From Desulfovibrio sp. (GTDB lineage: Bacteria > Desulfobacterota > Desulfovibrionia > Desulfovibrionales > Desulfovibrionaceae), in the NCBI GenBank assembly GCA_031270875.1, contig JAISXC010000003.1, positions 1 to 7,935 of the forward strand: a stretch of 7,935 nucleotides of DNA, read 5' to 3'. The notes under the pieces are model-generated. The model did no database searches. It worked only from the letters and a program-made list of their open reading frames with translations, and was not told where the DNA came from. The translations under genes were made by a program, and so were the position numbers. Below are positions 5,856-7,935 of the stretch, in pieces (the first letter of the stretch is position 1; the number at the start of each line of letters is the position of its first letter).

Positions 5856-6623
5856 ATGTTGAAAAAACAGGTTGCGCGAGGCGCGCGCGCGCTGTCCGCG
5901 ATTGCCCTGGCCCTGGCTCTTGTTTTGGCGCAAAACGCGGCCGCGGCGGAAATGACCATATCGGGGGCCGCCAGTCTGACCGACGCATTTACGGAACTGA
6001 AAACGGCCTTCGAGAAAAAGCATTCCGGGCTTACGGCCAACGTCAATTTCGCGGCTTCCAATCCTCTGCTCAAGCAGATGCAGGAGGGCGCGCCGGTGGA
6101 CGTGTTCGCCTCGGCCGATCAGGCCACCATGGACAAGGCCGTGACTTCCAAGGTTGTTGACCCGGCCACGCGCAAAAATTTCGCGCTCAACAATCTTGTG
6201 CTGATAGTGCCCGCCGGCGGCAACAAGCCGAAGAATCTGGCTGGACTCGGCAAATTCGGACGCATTGCCGTGGGCAACCCCGAATCCGTGCCCGCCGGGC
6301 GCTATGCCCGCGAGGCCCTGACCGCCGCCAAACTGTGGGAAACCTTGCAACCCAAGCTGATCATGGGCGAAAGCGTGCGCCAGGTATTGGACTATGTGGC
6401 GCGCGGCGAGGTGGACGCAGGCTTTGTCTACGCCACGGACGCGCTCAAGCAGGCCGGCAAGGTGGATGTGGTGCTGACCGCCTCCGGACATCAGCCGGTG
6501 CTCTATCCCATCGCGGTCGCCCTGACGGGCAAGAATCCCAAAATGGGACAGGCTTTTCTGAACTACGCGCTGTCTCCCGAAGGGCAGGCGATACTGGCCA
6601 AACACGGATTCTCAAAACCGTAG
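5856..6623 (+). CDS. modA: Molybdate ABC transporter, periplasmic substrate-binding protein
   Basis: Captures molybdate (often tungstate as well) in the periplasm and delivers it to ModB. The 255-residue precursor has a classic Sec signal peptide: basic residues at 3-11, a hydrophobic core at about 13-25, and probable cleavage after Ala31 in NAAAA-E. The mature protein shows the type II binding-protein features of ModA: GAASL with oxyanion-binding Ser40, AASN with Ser68, PVDVFASAD (80-88), SVPAGRY (144-150), SVRQVLDYVARGEVDAG and FVYATDA with ligand-site Tyr192. The start is set by AAGGAG (5844-5849), six bases before the ATG; an upstream in-frame ATG at 5730 overlaps the previous gene and would bury the signal peptide. 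It is the first gene of the transporter operon, preceded by the inverted repeat at 5808-5825. modB begins six bases after the stop. Confidence 0.95.
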   Translation: MLKKQVARGARALSAIALALALVLAQNAAAAEMTISGAASLTDAFTELKTAFEKKHSGLTANVNFAASNPLLKQMQEGAPVDVFASADQATMDKAVTSKVVDPATRKNFALNNLVLIVPAGGNKPKNLAGLGKFGRIAVGNPESVPAGRYAREALTAAKLWETLQPKLIMGESVRQVLDYVARGEVDAGFVYATDALKQAGKVDVVLTASGHQPVLYPIAVALTGKNPKMGQAFLNYALSPEGQAILAKHGFSKP

Positions 6624-6629
6624 TCTCCC

Positions 6630-7310
6630 ATGGGCCTTGACTGGCAGTCCGTGCTGACGCCGCTGGCGCTCTCTCTCAGGGTGGCCGGCCTGGCGACGGC
6701 GGTTTCCTTTCTGGCGGCCATGCTTGCCGCCTGGCTGCTGGCGCGGAAAAGATCCTCCCTGCCCGCCTTTCTGGACGCCTGCTGTACCCTGCCCCTGGTT
6801 CTGCCGCCCACAGTGCTGGGCTACTATCTGATTTTGCTGGTAGGCCGGCGCGGGCTGCTGGGGCAATGGCTCAACGAGGCGGGCATAAACCTGATCTTCT
6901 CCTGGCAAGGCGCCGTGGTGGCGGCGACAGTGGTGGTTTTCCCGCTGATCTACAAGTCGGCGCGCGCCGCTCTGGAGCAGGTAAACCCGCATCTGGAAAA
7001 CGCGGCCCGCACCCTGGGGGCCTCGGAATGGCGCGTTTTTGTCAGCGTTTCCCTGCCGCTGGCCTGGAGAGGCGTTTTCGCCGGGCTGATGCTGGCTTTC
7101 GCGCGCGGCATGGGGGAATTCGGCGCCACCCTCATGATAGCGGGCAACATTCCGGGCAAAACGCAAACGCTTGCCCTGGCCATCTACGACGCATTCCAGT
7201 CCGGCAACGATCTGCGGGCCACGCGCCTTGTGCTTCTCACCTCCCTGGTTTGTGTCGGGCTGCTGACGGCGGCGGAAGTGCTGACTTCGCGCCAAAGGCG
7301 GAAACAATGA
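6630..7310 (+). CDS. modB: Molybdate ABC transporter, inner-membrane permease
   Basis: Forms the homodimeric membrane channel that receives oxyanion from ModA and couples to ModC. It has 226 residues, the usual ModB length. Hydrophobic segments lie at about 12-37, 51-71, 94-108, 148-166 and 196-217, consistent with five or so membrane helices. The cytoplasmic EAA coupling loop is clear: ENAARTLGASEW beginning at Glu123, with the conserved Gly130 and LP (142-143). The PLVLPPTVLGYYLI segment (55-68) is typical of ModB/CysT-type permeases. No good Shine-Dalgarno precedes the ATG, and only six bases separate it from the modA stop, so it is probably translated by coupling. Its stop overlaps the modC start by four bases (ATGA, 7307-7310). 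Confidence 0.94.
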   Translation: MGLDWQSVLTPLALSLRVAGLATAVSFLAAMLAAWLLARKRSSLPAFLDACCTLPLVLPPTVLGYYLILLVGRRGLLGQWLNEAGINLIFSWQGAVVAATVVVFPLIYKSARAALEQVNPHLENAARTLGASEWRVFVSVSLPLAWRGVFAGLMLAFARGMGEFGATLMIAGNIPGKTQTLALAIYDAFQSGNDLRATRLVLLTSLVCVGLLTAAEVLTSRQRRKQ

Positions 7311-7935
7311 TTTCCGTGCGCCTGCGCAAGCATTTCAGCCATGCCCATACGCCCTTCACCCTGAACGTGGAGTATTCCATCGGTCCGGAGCAGAAATGCG
7401 TGGCCTTTTTCGGACCGTCGGGCTCCGGCAAGAGCCTGACCCTGCACTGCCTGGCCGGGCTTGTGCGGCCGGATACCGGACGCATAAGCTTTGGCGGGCA
7501 GGTGTTGTACGATGACGCCGCCAGGGTGTTCGTGCCGGCCCGCCGGCGACGCATAGGCTACATGTTTCAGGATTACGCGCTGTTTCCGCACCTGACTGTT
7601 CTGCAGAACGTGGCCTACGCCCGCACAGGCTGTTTTCCGCGTCTGGTAAAGGCCAAAGAACGCGACAAGGCGCAGGCCATGCTGGAACGCTTCGGCATAG
7701 GGCATCTGGCGGAACTGCGTCCGGACAGCCTCTCGGGCGGTCAGCGCCAGCGCGCGGCAATGGCCCGCGCGCTCAACGCCGACCCGGAACTCCTGCTGCT
7801 GGACGAACCCTTCTCCGCGCTGGACACCCTGCTGCGCGAGCGCCTGCGCCAGGAACTGCTGGAAATTCTGACCATGCTGACCATCCCGGCCGTCATCATC
7901 ACTCACGACCCGGATGATGTGGACATCTTCGCCTC
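7307..7935 (+). CDS. modC: Molybdate ABC transporter, ATP-binding subunit (3' end outside window)
   Basis: ATPase that powers molybdate import through ModB. The first 209 codons are in the window and no stop is reached. All the ABC nucleotide-binding motifs are intact: Walker A GPSGSGKS (36-43), Q-loop Gln88 in YMFQDYALFPH, signature LSGGQ (142-146), Walker B LLLLDEP (162-168) with catalytic Glu167, D-loop SALD (170-173), and switch His200 in IITHD. Full-length ModC is about 350 residues and often carries a C-terminal regulatory (TOBE/MOP) domain that binds oxyanion; whether this one does lies beyond the edge. The start overlaps the modB stop by four bases, with AAAGGCGG (7294-7301) as ribosome-binding site. 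Its position directly after modAB supports molybdate specificity over other uptake ATPases. Confidence 0.94.
   Translation, partial: MISVRLRKHFSHAHTPFTLNVEYSIGPEQKCVAFFGPSGSGKSLTLHCLAGLVRPDTGRISFGGQVLYDDAARVFVPARRRRIGYMFQDYALFPHLTVLQNVAYARTGCFPRLVKAKERDKAQAMLERFGIGHLAELRPDSLSGGQRQRAAMARALNADPELLLLDEPFSALDTLLRERLRQELLEILTMLTIPAVIITHDPDDVDIFA

Overview
The window is GC-rich chromosomal DNA, probably from a sulfate-reducing deltaproteobacterium of the Desulfovibrio type. That assignment is inferred from gene content, protein style, base composition and the combination of genes; no rRNA or other marker gene is present to confirm it. I see no insertion sequence, phage gene, CRISPR array or tRNA. 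Nearly all of it is tightly packed housekeeping genes.

Layout. At the left edge (1-55, minus strand) is the N-terminus of a short-chain dehydrogenase/epimerase resembling UDP-sulfoquinovose synthase. It is followed by about 617 bases without a convincing gene. This intergenic stretch is the least ordinary part of the window: it holds two inverted repeats (120-149 and 164-224), a 30-base pure AG dinucleotide repeat (241-270), a short dyad (391-415) and a possible minus-strand promoter. On the plus strand come panB (ketopantoate hydroxymethyltransferase), a HyuA-like hydantoinase/oxoprolinase-family protein overlapping panB by four bases, then a possible terminator and promoter, thrC (threonine synthase) and an RluA-family pseudouridine synthase almost abutting thrC. 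After a short AT-rich regulatory gap comes modA-modB-modC, the ABC transporter for molybdate (possibly also tungstate); modC runs off the right edge.

How the genes work together. panB and the HyuA-like gene look translationally coupled, so the unassigned protein may act near pantothenate/CoA or one-carbon metabolism. thrC and the pseudouridine synthase probably share a transcript. modABC is a complete transporter unit: periplasmic binding protein, membrane permease and ATPase. Its promoter region contains a perfect 7-4-7 inverted repeat whose left half matches the XerD-binding half of the E. coli dif site as I recall it. This is what would be expected of a target of TunR, the tungstate-responsive regulator with a XerC/D-like DNA-binding domain known from sulfate reducers.

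Most notable observations: the AG repeat, where loss of one unit would join an upstream minus-strand reading frame in frame to the epimerase gene; the TunR-like operator at modA; and the panB-HyuA coupling. I found no strong evidence for a wholly new system.
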